Assembly (NCBI GenBank): GCA_947568835.1
Contig: OX387604.1
Coordinates: 18,691,076 to 18,755,075 of the forward strand
Source of the DNA: Protonemura montana
Taxonomy: Eukaryota; Arthropoda; Insecta; Plecoptera; Nemouridae
Length of the DNA: 64,000 nucleotides
Direction: 5' to 3'
A model generated the notes under the pieces. The model was not told where the DNA came from. It searched no databases and saw nothing but the letters and a program-made list of their open reading frames with translations. This document shows positions 24,501 to 35,496 of the stretch, one piece after another (within the stretch, counting starts at the first letter, position 1; each line of letters opens with the position of its first letter). Position numbers and translations under genes: made by a program.

Positions 24501-27043
24501 AACTATACCTGTATCCAGCTGGTTCATTCGTGGCTTAGCGCACAGTGGTTACAAACAAAATGTAATCAGCTTACAAATAAACTAACCCTTTCTAGAAAGC
24601 CAAACGTCTTGAAGTGGATGGTCTCTGGCACAAGTTTGTGGGCGTACTCCAGCATTGGGTCCTTGTAGGTGTAAAGGTACTCCTCGACTGTGATTGTAAC
24701 GAATGGCTGACATTTGAATATTGCAGCCATCGCATTGAACGCCATGTTGGTGAGCAAAGAATGGTCGGCAAGGTAGGACGCCACAGCCTATGAACACAAA
24801 ACACAGCCACATTTGCTTTCCTCACTGGCAAATAACAACCCTTGAGATTGTATTTTATATAAGCTATTTCGCTTGGCTGTCTCTTCTACAAATCTAGATT
24901 TACTAAGAAAATATTTTAAGTACTAACGAGTAAGTTTACTAAGTAAATTCTGCCGATGCACTTTATCGATTTCATAGTTTTAGCGGTTTTAGTAGGACAA
25001 TTGGTAGTAAAATTTCGTTTAAAGATAGGCTAGCATATCAAACTATGCATTTAATGCTTCCCTAAATTCGACCTTGATCAGAGCGGTTAGGTTGGAGCCA
25101 AAATAACAACCGGGTGACCAGACAACCAACAGTAGTGTAATACCCCCTGAATACCCACTGAATACCTCCTCAATACCTCCTCAATACCTCCTTAAAAGAG
25201 TCATTGGGCGGCCAATTTTTCGCGGTGACATTTTGACATTAGCGCAATAGAAGTACACTAAGACCAAATAATCCAGAGATGTATTTATATTAAAGAAGAC
25301 AAAAAGAATTGCACCCAACTGAATAAATGAGTTTACTAAGAACTACAAGGAGGTCAGCTAGACATTCCTGTCAAGATTCAGAGCTGAAAATAAGAATCAT
25401 TTAGGTGCAAGAACGTTTGTTCATTCTATTTTCGAAAGTTTGGAAATAAGTTGCAAGTTTTTCTATGTTGGGAATTGTTCAAGTTTGAATTACTTTATTA
25501 TTTTCTTGTGATTTTTAAATAAATAAAATCCATAATATTACAGAATGAAATATATAGAAAGAAAGAAAATAGAGAACATAGTAGTCCTGTGCTAAATTGA
25601 GAGCAGAATTGCAATCTTTTGCGTTACTGAGCCGGTGCTTACCAAAAATATCACGTTGGGCACCACTACTAAATCTGTTTTCATGTTCCCGGTCGTCAGG
25701 AGTTTATTTTCTGTCACACTTCGTTTCGGAATGTATGTTACTGTGTTGTTCGTATTGAACACCACTTTAGTGTTTTCTAGCTCCTCCCTGAAACATAATG
25801 CGATTGCGATCACATCGTGTTAGTTACGAACTTACTCGTGAAGCTCCCAGAAGATTAGGTGTCCAATCAAAAGTTAGAAACTATTCAAATAGAAACCTGG
25901 AAATCCATAAGAAGAAACTTTATAACAACTCTATGCCCATGGAGTATTATATTTTAATATTGTTTTGTTTGAAAAGTTTTAAATTTATATTTTATTTGAT
26001 GTAGGCAGGTATTATAGTTTATAGTTTAATTGCAATCCCAATGTAGTTTGTGTTTGCAATTAATAGAATATTCTTTGGGGCTTCATTTATTTTTTAATAA
26101 AGTGATATTAGAAAAACATCCATGGCTGCATAAAATGTGAATGCTTCACTTCCAGATAAAGTTTACATACAATTACAAATGATATAAATCAACTAAAGTG
26201 TGTAAAGTGTGACTTGGTCTAAAATACTCAAGCGAAACCAGAATTTGAATTTTAGTTTAAAACGAGTCAAATGTCAAGTCATCCTTTTGCACTTTTCTGG
26301 TTTCTAGAGATCTGGAAAAAAAATAGCATCTTCAAGTGCCTTACGCAAACACATAGGGGCCAACTTGTTCAACTCGTAGCTTCTCTTCCCCGCGTAAAAA
26401 GGCTTCTGAGTTGGTCATGTTGAAGATGAAAATCTTGACCCCAAGCTTGATGGGTGGTTTCTTCCAAGTGTCGCTTGTGTAAGAACCGTCCCGGAGCGCC
26501 AATTGCTAGAATCGTGGAAACATTTGCTCAAGGAAAGCCCTCATTTTGAACATTTGGTTGTGGAGGTTGAATCATTTAGCTGCCCGCTTACCGTACCAAT
26601 ATTCAGGTATCGCTTATAAAAGGTACAATAATATTGTTGGTAATACAATTGATAGGAAATTAAGTGTCTGGAAATCTGCAATGGAATGGACAGGAGGTGT
26701 AATATATTGAGCAAATTACTAGTACAAGAAAACATCGTTTTGTAATAACTCATAGAGGGGTTACAAGTTGGTTGTAGGTAGTACAGGAGTAATTATTGTG
26801 GCACGGGTAATAGCTGTAATAGTTATATGATTATTTACATCACTAGCTGCATCCTCTAGTCTAGCAGGTATAGCAGGTATGGCAGGTATGGTAGGTATCG
26901 TATGTAAAGCTGCATAGAAGAACCCATCAAAAGGGGGTGCTTACTGCTCACCGATTTGATTATCATTTCCAGCGGGTTGTAGACAATTATAGCTGATGAG
27001 ATCGCCACGAACAGAGCTCCAATCGAACCCAGGAAAAAAAGCC
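21553..27043 (-). CDS. Class B scavenger receptor (CD36/SCARB family), nine exons, first codons missing
   Basis: A two-pass membrane receptor for lipids, lipoproteins or microbial ligands (croquemort/SR-B/SNMP relatives). Exons 5' to 3': 26952-27043, 26345-26505, 25643-25787, 24587-24787, 23545-23756, 23103-23329, 22125-22243, 21909-22034, 21553-21816; all borders are GT-AG with matching phase, about 515 residues. The first exon gives the N-terminal membrane helix (SIGALFVAISSAIIVYNPLE). The second has the family block TWKKPPIKLGVKIFIFNMTN and VEQVGPYVF. The ectodomain keeps six cysteines at CD36-like positions (HNKC, AFC, QCYC, GNC, SPC), then SFPHYYNGDPALLEHVDGL. The last exon gives the second membrane helix and the tail. 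Exon 26952-27043 starts phase 1 after a good acceptor, so the ATG lies in an upstream exon I could not place. Which SR-B subgroup this is cannot be told by eye. Confidence 0.93.
23053..23100. repeat. 10-bp tandem repeat at the 5' edge of an intron
   Basis: Five imperfect copies of CAAGTTTGGG (one AATTTTGGG-like variant) end directly at the splice donor of scavenger receptor exon 23103-23329. On the transcribed strand the intron therefore starts with GTGAGTCCCAAACTTGCCC and repeats it. Confidence 0.75.
24003..24412 (-). mobile_element. 5S-rRNA-derived SINE, copy B (diverged)
   Basis: The same order of blocks as copy A on the minus strand: head with TTAAGCAACACTGC, body with CCGTCCTTAGGAACGTTACG and GGAGTTGGCTACGTGCCGG, tail with CAAAACAGTGCGTCTTTTAA and AAATCAATAAATC. 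It lies in an intron of the scavenger receptor gene and carries more substitutions and small deletions than copies A, C and D. Confidence 0.65.
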
Positions 27044-27424
27044 CTGAAAGTTTCAAGAATAGTCAAATACAGCCTTGGCTTTGAAGGCTCGGTTTTTCTG
27101 AGTAAACGAGAACGTGATATTTATCTCCTTGTTCAAATCGTTTTGCTTGACAGGTGATATTCGTTTTTTTTTTTTCAAAATAATCGTCAACACAAAAAAG
27201 TTCGGAAAATGAGGGGTAACTCGTTATTTTAGAATACCTACGTAAGTAATCAATGGTGTAGTGTTTGCTCGATCAAGTATCCGTTTATGAATAATTTATC
27301 TGACATAACGCACTAGCCGTAAGCAACGGACTACCGAATATTTCCGTTACAAAAACTTTGGGGGACAAATTCAAACTCACTCTTCGTTCTGAGCTCAACG
27401 GATATTGTTTTCAGTGACTGAGAA
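27044..27424. promoter_or_regulatory. Divergent intergenic region between scavenger receptor and IR gene
   Basis: The first placed exon of the scavenger receptor (minus) and the ATG of the IR (plus) are only about 0.38 kb apart, so the two genes are head to head. The missing first exon of the receptor may lie here or overlap the IR gene. An arthropod-type initiator TCAGTG at 27411-27416 lies just 12 bases before the IR ATG; no TATA box was found. Confidence 0.4.
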
Positions 27425-29371
27425 ATGTGGATACAAAGATATAACCGAGTGATTTGTTCTTCAATATTCTTTTGTATGCAGTTGAGCGTGGTCGAGAGCA
27501 GCTTTCTGATAAAACCTCTAACGGACACTAATGTCACTTTTTCACAGCCTGTTCTGAGAGTGGTTCGATCATTTATAGAGAAAAGTAACATTTTATCGGT
27601 CATGATCTGCGATTCTGAACATGACGCTCTCGCCAACCGCTTTTTAGCGAGAGTCAATAGCGAATCACGATCCGCCATTTTGCTGTCTACATGTCAAGGA
27701 AAGATGATCAACCGAGGCTTAACCTTCAGCTCTTTGCAAATTGTGTATATCATCTTCGCCACCGACACAAACTTTTTAGCGCGCTTTCAGCAAATGGCAA
27801 ATTCACAAATATTTTGGAACCCAAGGGCAGAGTTTTTGGTGGTTTTGCATTTCAAATACGAAATAGCAAACCAAAGCAAATATTATTTACATACTTTACA
27901 ATCTTTGTGGAGTAATTACTCAATTCTAAATTCTTATCTAGTGACAAGCATCAATGAGACACGACATATACTCCATTACGACCCCTTTGCCTCAAATAGG
28001 AGCGGGGTGATCGTAGCTGAGAGGATCGCCACTTTCCGCTCGGGCCACGCAGGCAAACGACTGCGGATGCATGGTGCTGTGATGCGGATCTCGCTCTTCA
28101 CGCGTGTAATCAGTTCAATGCAACGCCCTGTTCGAGCGTCGAAAAGGAAAGGAATGGAGGGCCGCTATGGCTCAGATGTGTACGCCTTACAACTGCTGGC
28201 CTCCAAGTTGAACTTTACCCCTCAGATCGTGGGGCCCCTTGACAAGATGCTGTTTGGCTCATACGACCCCCTCACAGACCGCTTCAACGGAGCCCTTGGA
28301 GACGTTATCTATTCGCATGCAGACATGGCCTTCAACTCCCGTTTCGTCAAGGACTACAACACCAGCGACATCGTCCTGTCTACTATAATGTCCCAGGACG
28401 AACTCTGTATTATCACTCGCAAATCCACACGGATTGCCAAGTGGATGACAATGCTAAAATGCTTCTCAAAGCAGACACAGGTGCTTCTTCTTGTGACGTA
28501 CATTTCGGTGTCGGTTGTCTGGATACTATTTAAGCGTGCTTATCGCGAACGCGTGGATGTGGTGGCTGTATTTCTGGATGCGTTTCACCCTCTGGTCAAT
28601 ATGAGCTTAGTGTATCTCCCTTCGATGAGTTCGTACTCGCAAAGAATGCTGGTGCTGAGCTACTTGTGGGGTGCGTTGCTATTGGTCAGCGTATTTCAAG
28701 GTCGTCTCGTGACCTCGATTACCAAGCCGTTATACCACGCGGACATCAGTACCTTGAGCCAACTCGATGATTCGCAGCTCAAGGTCACCACAGATTTTGA
28801 GGCGCTGCTAGATACTTTCGCCGAAGACACTGGCAATAAAATTCTAGACAGTCTTCGAACCAAAACGGTTCTAAATAAGACGTTTACTATCTTTAACCAC
28901 GTCGCGCTAAGTGAAGGATTTGCTGGCATCGTACGCAAAAGTAATGTAGCGTTGTCAATGGCAAACTACACCACTTCCGAAGGAGAGCCGTTGCTGAATC
29001 TAGTTAGCGAATGCCCTAGGAATTACTACCTAAGTATCACGTTGCCAAAGAGTAGCCCGTATTTAAAGGAGGTGAACAAACTATTGGCACGTATTTTTGA
29101 GACTGGCTTCATTTCGTTCTGGGATGAAAACACTGTACGTGAAATGGCAGCTAACCAGCGCAAAGCACGACTTCTCAATAGAGTCAATGCGCTTGGGTTT
29201 GGTTCCAATAAGGGGAGGAAAGTATTTTCTTTGGTTGACTTGCAGCTGCCATTTTATTTGCTAGCTGCTGGCCTTTCGCTGGCTTTCTTCTGTTTTCTCT
29301 TTGAGATGCTGTTTTGCGGTCGTGCAAACAGCATGAAACTGAAAGTGAAAACAATGTCGAAGCAACCATAA
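27425..29371 (+). CDS. Divergent ionotropic receptor (IR), intronless, 648 aa
   Basis: A ligand-gated cation channel of the arthropod chemosensory IR family, related to ionotropic glutamate receptors, acting in the plasma membrane of sensory neurons. The N-terminus has a hydrophobic signal-like stretch (residues 8-28). Residues about 250-335 form ligand-binding lobe S1 (YGSDVYALQLLASKLNF, GALGDVIYSHADMAF). TM1 is about 352-369, a pore segment follows (about 385-400), TM2 is 406-428 with the typical SYLWGALLLVSVFQGRLVTS, lobe S2 is about 440-570, and TM3 is 607-630. The glutamate-binding Arg of S1 is absent after LSTIMSQDE, as in most divergent IRs, so glutamate is an unlikely ligand. Length is normal for the family. 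No frameshift is seen. A single-exon structure is common among divergent IRs and suggests an old retrocopy origin. Confidence 0.92.
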   Translation: MWIQRYNRVICSSIFFCMQLSVVESSFLIKPLTDTNVTFSQPVLRVVRSFIEKSNILSVMICDSEHDALANRFLARVNSESRSAILLSTCQGKMINRGLTFSSLQIVYIIFATDTNFLARFQQMANSQIFWNPRAEFLVVLHFKYEIANQSKYYLHTLQSLWSNYSILNSYLVTSINETRHILHYDPFASNRSGVIVAERIATFRSGHAGKRLRMHGAVMRISLFTRVISSMQRPVRASKRKGMEGRYGSDVYALQLLASKLNFTPQIVGPLDKMLFGSYDPLTDRFNGALGDVIYSHADMAFNSRFVKDYNTSDIVLSTIMSQDELCIITRKSTRIAKWMTMLKCFSKQTQVLLLVTYISVSVVWILFKRAYRERVDVVAVFLDAFHPLVNMSLVYLPSMSSYSQRMLVLSYLWGALLLVSVFQGRLVTSITKPLYHADISTLSQLDDSQLKVTTDFEALLDTFAEDTGNKILDSLRTKTVLNKTFTIFNHVALSEGFAGIVRKSNVALSMANYTTSEGEPLLNLVSECPRNYYLSITLPKSSPYLKEVNKLLARIFETGFISFWDENTVREMAANQRKARLLNRVNALGFGSNKGRKVFSLVDLQLPFYLLAAGLSLAFFCFLFEMLFCGRANSMKLKVKTMSKQP

Positions 29372-29503
29372 TGTGGCCGAGAGGATTTTTATCGCTGTCA
29401 GCCGGTGTCTTGATAGTAGTTGAGTATGAAAAAAGTTAAAAATTACCACCCAAAATATCGATTAATATATTGTATCAACTATGGAGGTTAGCATTAGTTG
29501 AAG

Positions 29504-29509
29504 AATAAA
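29504..29509 (+). terminator. Polyadenylation signal of the IR gene
   Basis: AATAAA 133 bases after the IR stop codon (TAA, 29369-29371), the nearest canonical hexamer downstream. Confidence 0.55.
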
Positions 29510-29908
29510 TTAACGTAATTCAGTCACAATATGCTCCAATTTGTATGCATATTGTCGCATTTCATGATTTATCTGTGTTTTTTTGTCATACTATATTGTA
29601 CTATAATGAAACATGGTGTGATAAACTTTTGAACACTTTGAACTTTCCTATCAGCTCTGTTGATTTTATGAGATCCTCCACATCCTTTATTAGTATCATG
29701 AAAATTACTATCAATGAGACGGCGAGAAATTATTTTATGTCAAATTTCTTAATGAGTGTATGTTTATATAATCTGTTATAATTAGTAAATGTATTTGATT
29801 GAGAAATCAAGCCTACAAATAGGATAAGAATTCACAAGTTTCTTTGAAACCGCCGCATGTTAAAGAGACGATATTTTCACTAAGAAGGTCGGTAAATTGT
29901 TGCGGTGA

Positions 29909-29930
29909 GGGGGGGGGGGGGGGGGGGGGG
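29909..29930. repeat. Poly-G run of 22
   Basis: Uninterrupted G on the plus strand downstream of the IR gene. One of six runs of 14 or more G/C in this window (others at 5524, 34745, 36297, 37642, 58747). Such runs are prone to sequencing length error. Confidence 0.9.
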
Positions 29931-30024
29931 TGTCCGTCTAGAAAAATGTCAATGCGCAGTAGAATTGGTTTTACTGGTTTTTAGACTCATTTCTACTTTA
30001 TCTTACCTAAGCACTAGTGTTTAC

Positions 30025-30360
30025 AAAAACTATTTGAACGGGGTTTGAATGCTAAGTGAAGAACGACTAAATTTCCCAACGTTTCGTTACTTGTACCTGT
30101 TACTTTATCAAGAGTTAAAGCAGTCCTGACAATTTTCCAATAACAAAAAAACCACAAAAAGTTAGAATTACCTAGTTTAGCATGCTTGCATTTAGGATGC
30201 TTGAACTAGGTAATTGTTATAATTTTGTGTGGTTCTTTTGCTATCGGAAAATTGTCATGACTGCTTTAACCCTTGATAAAGTAACAGGTACAAGTTACGA
30301 AACGTTGGGAAATTTAGTTTTCTTCGCTTGGCATTCAAAACCTTGTTCAAATAGTTTTTT
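30025..30360. mobile_element. Long inverted repeat (two arms of about 165 bp) with hammerhead-like motifs
   Basis: The left arm (30025 to about 30187) and the reverse complement of the right arm (about 30195-30360) match over nearly their whole length with scattered substitutions; almost no spacer separates them, so the locus can fold into one long hairpin. Each arm contains, read outward from the centre, TTGATAA, a GTAAC / GTTAC stem with an 8-base loop (AGGTACAA), then GAAACG. This resembles the CTGATGA-stem II-GAAA core of the small hammerhead ribozymes found in Penelope-like retroelements. The core has two changes from consensus. No protein is encoded. Best read as a foldback/MITE-like element or two head-to-head retroelement ends. 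Confidence 0.7.
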
Positions 30361-33030
30361 TTTAGAATTAGTTTTACTCACTTCGAGATTTTTTGCGGAA
30401 ATAGGCGAATCGCAGCTTCACCTGCGTTGAAACATTGGTATTGTCGAGAAAGAATATTAGTTAGGTCACACCCATTGCTCTTCGAGGCAACCATAGGGAT
30501 ATTTACCTTTGCTTTGCCGCAGGTTCACAAAGCAGTAGATCCTCGAAGAGAAAGTTTTTGGCTCAAAATTGAGCTTCTCCATCTGATGGTCTTGGAGCTG
30601 GCGTTGAATCTGGACCTTCCCTGCCCTGGGGCATCCGCACCGTGGGAACGCGAAGCAGCAGAGTTGCTCGAAGACATCCTTCATCTTAACACCCGTTTTG
30701 ATCTTACGTTCGTTCGCTAGACGCAATGCCCGAAGGCAAAACAAAATGACACTCTGATGCTTCCAAAAATCGGCTTCTGCATCGAAGATCACGGCTTCTT
30801 CTACTTCATTGTGAGGTTATGTTCTTGTCAGCTGATACGCAAAAATGTTGCCGCAAGTTTACTTTGACCACGGGCTTTACGCAATATTTCACTGATTTCG
30901 CGAGCCCGCGAAAAATCAGCACCCAAAAAGGGTTCTACTTCGACTCGACCCTTCGACAGAACCCTTCGACAGGACCCCTCGATAGGACTCTTTGACAGGA
31001 CTCTGCGGCTAGCAGTAAACCCGGATGCTAATCACCGAAATAATCGTCGATCATTGAATCATACGATTCCAGTAAGCAAATATTGGCGAGTGATAAATTG
31101 CCGGCCCGTGCAACACAGATAAGATGTTTTAGTTAGACACTGCTACACGTTCGAGGCTCGACACTTCTCAGTCTGGTCCAAGAAAAGCAAGAAGTTGGCT
31201 TTCGATGCTGGGATTTAGAATGAAGATGCACACAGAGCAAGCGATGCTGGAGATTTGGAGAGCTGTCTGCCACTGAATGTCTAATCGCCAATCAAGTTCA
31301 TCGTCAGTCAAAGAGAAAACAAAAAAAAAATACTTTGTTCAATTATTTTCAAGTCAATTAAGTGTTTCTTTCTTTTGGTTTTTATAATTGTTCAACATGT
31401 GATAATGATAAAAAAAATCGACGAACTCTGCTTTATTATAAACCACTTAACATGCCTGCTTTTTAGTCCTTCTGTGACATTGAGATTCATTGCTAAAAAT
31501 ATTGTCCGTTGTTTTGCAGGTACTGATATGGTAATTATCGGATGTTTTAATGAGCAAAAAATCTCACATTTGCGTCTTTGAGCGCGAAGTACGTCACTAT
31601 CACGCGGTATGAGACGGCTGAGCCATTCGAATTCTGCCCAAATAGTTCATAAATGTTCTACTGGAAAAATACCATCGACTTTTGCTCTTCGTTTTACATT
31701 CTTGCGCCTTGTTGAAAAATAAGCACAAATCGGAAGCAAAGAGTTATCTAAAAATCATGTGATACTCATTTGATAAGAAATGTAAATACAGTCGTATTTT
31801 CAAAAATACTAAGACCATCTAATTTTACGGTGATAATCTCTGTAGGAATATAGATTGTCAATATCTGAGACAAGTCAGGGAGTTTTATTTTATTTTTATG
31901 GGTGGATCTACCTGAAAATTAGTCTGAGGAACTCCGTAGGACTAGGAACTAATCTGCCTATGAACTTCACCTGCTACTAAGTTGACAGGGTGGGAAATAA
32001 TGTACACTCGTTCGAGTTGGCTTTTGTTATTTGCTATTCTTGTTCCCTCGACAGGTGGAAGGAAGATCCGAGACTAGCGCACACGACGCCGCGATTCAAT
32101 TATTTAATGTAAATGGCAAATGAATTCTTAATCAAGCAATGCATGTCTCCAGAAGGTAATTCGCTCTCTCTGTTGAAATCTTAGGAAACTTGTAAGAACA
32201 CTAGGATTCGCTGTGAAAGCATTCTCAACGTTTCTGCCTTCATCTTCGTATCTTATCTCATTGTCATTCTAAAAATATATAAATATTTTGCTTTCCAAGC
32301 TACTTGTTTGTTTCGTTCATCTTGTGGATCTATGCTTTTCCATGGGAATTGCATGTTTCTTTGCACCCTTGCAGAGAAGTCGCCGCATCTCGCCTGATGT
32401 GTGGTAAATCCGTTACCACATGGAAGATCTAGGGCGTTCTCCACATGTTGAAATTTCAAGCATCGAAAATCCAAATGGTGGCAAAATGAACAGAAACGAA
32501 CATTTCCAACAAATGGCACCTCAAACAGACGAGAACCCTTCACTCTGCAGTTCAGCCCTTTACTGCTCACCCCCTTCCGAGTGAGAACGCAATATTTTTA
32601 AGTGCTATCGTAGTTTCGGCAAAACTCGTGTTGGTGCACTATCGGCATTTGCATCGGTACTCTCGATGGGTGTCGAGGTGGTGGTGGTTTAGTAGGAGGA
32701 AGTCCAAGTCAGTGAGGAGAATAGATAAAGAACGTTGAACCAGACAACGATATCTGGAAGAGTTTATGACGTCGTCGGGAGGGCTGCGGCAACGCGGGCG
32801 CGCGATGAAGACGGGAGATGTAAGGAACTTTCGCGTGGCATAGGCCAAGGGGTCAGAGGGATAGTTTGTAGGTGTGTTTAGGAGAGCGCTCATTCATATG
32901 AATTTGTTCTGTGAGCCTTACAATGAGCGGTACTGCACTTTTCAAATTACATTTGTGCCTACTGTCCAAACAGTAAATGAAATCACCCAACTGGAAACCG
33001 TCTCACAGCCAAGCGAGTAGGTAATCCTGA
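30361..33030. other. Intergenic, no recognised gene
   Basis: A patch at about 30420-30800 has a 108-codon minus-strand ORF and a 97-codon plus-strand ORF that overlap; neither carries a motif I know. A minus-strand ORF at 32253-32570 has several Cys and His residues (FCSFCHHLDFRC) but no clear zinc-finger spacing. 30940-31010 has a short repeat of CCCTTCGACAGGA-like units. Nothing supports a gene. Confidence 0.5.
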
Positions 33031-33775
33031 TCCCAAGACAACTCCGGTCGTAACAAGTGGTGGAGGCGCCGGGCATTGCCAGGGGCAGAATTTCTTTTTA
33101 CTTTTGGGTCAGTTAGGGGTGGCGTAACGTTTTTTTATGGTCTTCGAATCTTCAAGTCTTGGTGTTGGTGCGAATTATTTCAATTTCAATTTCAAATGTT
33201 TTTTATTTCATTGTACATAAGTTTTAAAAGTACGTCAGTTACGTCAGTTACGTCGGTTACGTCAGTTACTACGTCAGTTATTTAAAAATAAGACAATCGC
33301 TCTTCTTTCTTTTGGTGAAACGTCAATTGTGTAAAAACAGTGCTCTATTAAAATTTTTTTGATCCTGCTCTAGGCATCCTTGGCATCCTTGGCATTCTTA
33401 TGATGGCTGTCGGTTCGCTTTTTGACCATATTTTTTTGGCTAGGTTTTTTTTTTAACTAGGCTTGATGGGGTGATGGGGTCACGAGTTATTGAAATTTTG
33501 AGCAACATTTTAGATCATGATGATTTTTTTTTGGAAACATTGCAATGCGGGCTGAGCCGGAGCATTTTCGTGAGGATCACGATTCAGTGTGTAGTTGGTT
33601 GGATTACATTAAGTTTGTCACAGAAATGAATGTGGAACGACATCAAAAACTTTTCTTTTCATTTGACAGGGCACCTCTAAAATGGTTTGAGTGGTTCGAG
33701 AGCAAGAAAATGTTAAATTTAATTTTGGATGAACGGTGGACTTGGAGCTCAGTTAAGAATGATGCCCTATGCTAG
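33031..33775 (+). pseudogene. LTR-retrotransposon remnant: leader with primer-binding-like site and gag fragment
   Basis: At about 33051 the sequence GTAACAAGTGGTGGAGGCGC looks like the end of an LTR (ending CA) followed by a tRNA-primer binding site starting TGG. About 0.5 kb further, 33545-33775 encodes 76 residues starting MRAEPEHFREDHDSVCSWLD. It contains Trp and hydrophobic spacing like the N-terminal part of Ty3/gypsy gag (SWLDYIKFVTEMN ... RAPLKWFEWFE), then stops. No pol gene follows and no matching second LTR was identified, so this is a truncated element. Confidence 0.4.
33230..33282. repeat. 9-bp tandem repeat containing CRE-like ACGTCA
   Basis: Five copies of TACGTCAGT-type units (one with G for A, one offset by ACT). 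Each carries ACGTCA, the half-site of a cAMP-response element, but nothing nearby suggests a promoter. Confidence 0.75.
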
Positions 33776-34139
33776 CAGAGATTCAGATAGTCAGACTTTT
33801 CGGGGTCTAAAATTATTCGGAATGATCGAAAAAAAATCACTGTAGGTAAAGAGGGTGTGTTTGTCTATTTGTCTATGGTTTCTACCCTTTCAGATTTTTA
33901 TATTTTGAGGAAACGTGGAGAGGGTGAGAGTTTGAAAAATAGCTAAAAGACACATATATGAAGCCTTTGTGAGACGACCCCATTGGTTCAATGAAATAAT
34001 AAAATAGTAGCAACCATGACCATGGCAGGCTTTCCCTGTGCACTGTTTTTTTTTTCAGATTTTTTCAAACAAGTTTAAATTCTTAAAAGTCTGACCACGT
34101 AAGGGTATGCAAGCTCAGTTTTTGGTATAATTTGAGGTG

Positions 34140-34500
34140 CCGAGTCTCAAAGGTATTAAGGAAATTACAACTTACACAGAACAGAGTCATGAGAGTAATA
34201 CCACGTAATAATACTAAGAGAGAAAACAAATAAGCCAAAATTAAGGATAGGTTAAATAGGTTAATGTTAAATTTTAAACGGAAATCTCCGGAATTATCTT
34301 ACAGTAAATTTAAAAAATGCAGATCTATAGATATTCATCATAGTTATCAAACAAGGAACTGCGATAATGTATTTAGGAATTATAGCAGAACAAAAAGGGG
34401 TCAACAAATATTTTAGAAAACGGGCTAAGAAAATACTATGAAATACTTGTTGCTATAAGGGAAATAAAAGATTTTAACGAATTTCGACACGAATGCAAAA
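34140..34500 (+). pseudogene. LINE reverse transcriptase tail remnant
   Basis: One frame reads LQLTQNRVMRVIPRNNTKRE, then a stop, then KIKDRLNRLMLNFKR, YSKFKKCRSIDIHHSYQTRN and FRNYSRTKRGQQIF. The LQ-x-x-QNRVMRVI block is typical of the C-terminal region of CR1/jockey-like ORF2 proteins. Stops and frame changes show decay. Confidence 0.5.
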
Positions 34501-34744
34501 ACTACATACTAAGGATACATAGATCAGTTCTAACTTTTAAAATATTTTGAGGCAATGTTAAGTTATGTACCTGTAAATGATATGCAAATGTACTTTCGCA
34601 AGTATGTAATGTGAAACAATGTAAATAGCTAAAAAAGCGAGAGAATAAATTAATTAAAAATGAAAAAATTGAAAATGAAATGAACAAAAACATTGCCGCT
34701 TGCCTCAAGTCGCCGCCAAGTATCAGCAAAAGCACGTGCAATGA

Positions 34745-34765
34745 CCCCCCCCCCCCCCCCCCCCC
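34745..34765. repeat. Poly-C run of 21
   Basis: Uninterrupted C on the plus strand, followed by GCCCACCACCCCC. Confidence 0.9.
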
Positions 34766-35496
34766 GCCCACCACCCCCGGATTTCGACCTTAAAATAATC
34801 TGTGCATAACCTCAGTGGAGGCTTTTTGATTTCCGAAAACTTTGATTTGACATCGGCCAAAATCTGCTTTCAGAAGAGAATCTAAATATGCAAATTAAGG
34901 ACGTTGTATGACAAACGCTATGTATAAGATTGTACACAAAAATGTATTCTTTTTTTTGTCAAATCTGAAAGAATTTGCAGAATGGGAATTCTCTGAAAAT
35001 ATCTGTAAGCAAACTCGCACTAAGATAAACGCAGTTTAGCACAGTTTATCGAAGTTACACGAAGTTTTGTTTGAAATGCGAGTATGCTTCTGTGGTCATA
35101 ACGAGATGACCTTGGTCGGTCGAGCAAGTGTGTTTCGAATCCCTATTTCTTTGATCGCAGTTGGACCACGTACATTTTGGGTAAGAGTTTCAAATCAAAA
35201 AGTTCGTTATTCGTGTATCGAGACGAATCGATTGGTAAAACAAAAAATACAGAAATTGCTAAAACCATAACAGTTCATTCTTCGATGTCTGTTTCACTGA
35301 TCGACAGAGAGGAAAGTAGTAAATTATGAGAGGGTCTTATGTTCCCTTAGACATTGCTTCTGGATACAACACCGTTATTTATAAAAGTCTTAAAATTACG
35401 AGGTAAATGATAATAACATGTGAATTAGCGTTTGCAAATTTCGTTTGGTTGACAGGATATATTTCATTCAAATCATACACTGCTGATAAGATTATA

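Larger units (their letters stand above)
34005..34900. repeat. Dispersed repeat family copy, interrupted by LINE remnant and poly-C
   Basis: 34005-34140 contains the blocks GCACTGTTTTTTTTTTCAGA and AAAAGTCTGACCACGTAAGG, and 34800-34900 contains GACATCGGCCAAAATCTGC. The same blocks recur in the same order at 42850-43190 and 44420-44800. Between the two halves here sits a LINE tail (34140-34500) and a C run, consistent with insertion into an older copy. The family is not recognised. Confidence 0.5.

Noticed and set aside
30427..30792. Overlapping ORFs of about 100 codons on both strands
   Set aside because: Mirror-image frames in a GC-richer patch; neither matches a known domain nor has splice partners.
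32215..32262. Second hammerhead-like motif on the minus strand (GATGAAGGCAGAAACGTTGAG)
   Set aside because: It has the GATGAA and GAAACGT parts but no room for a paired stem II between them, and no related repeat was found around it.
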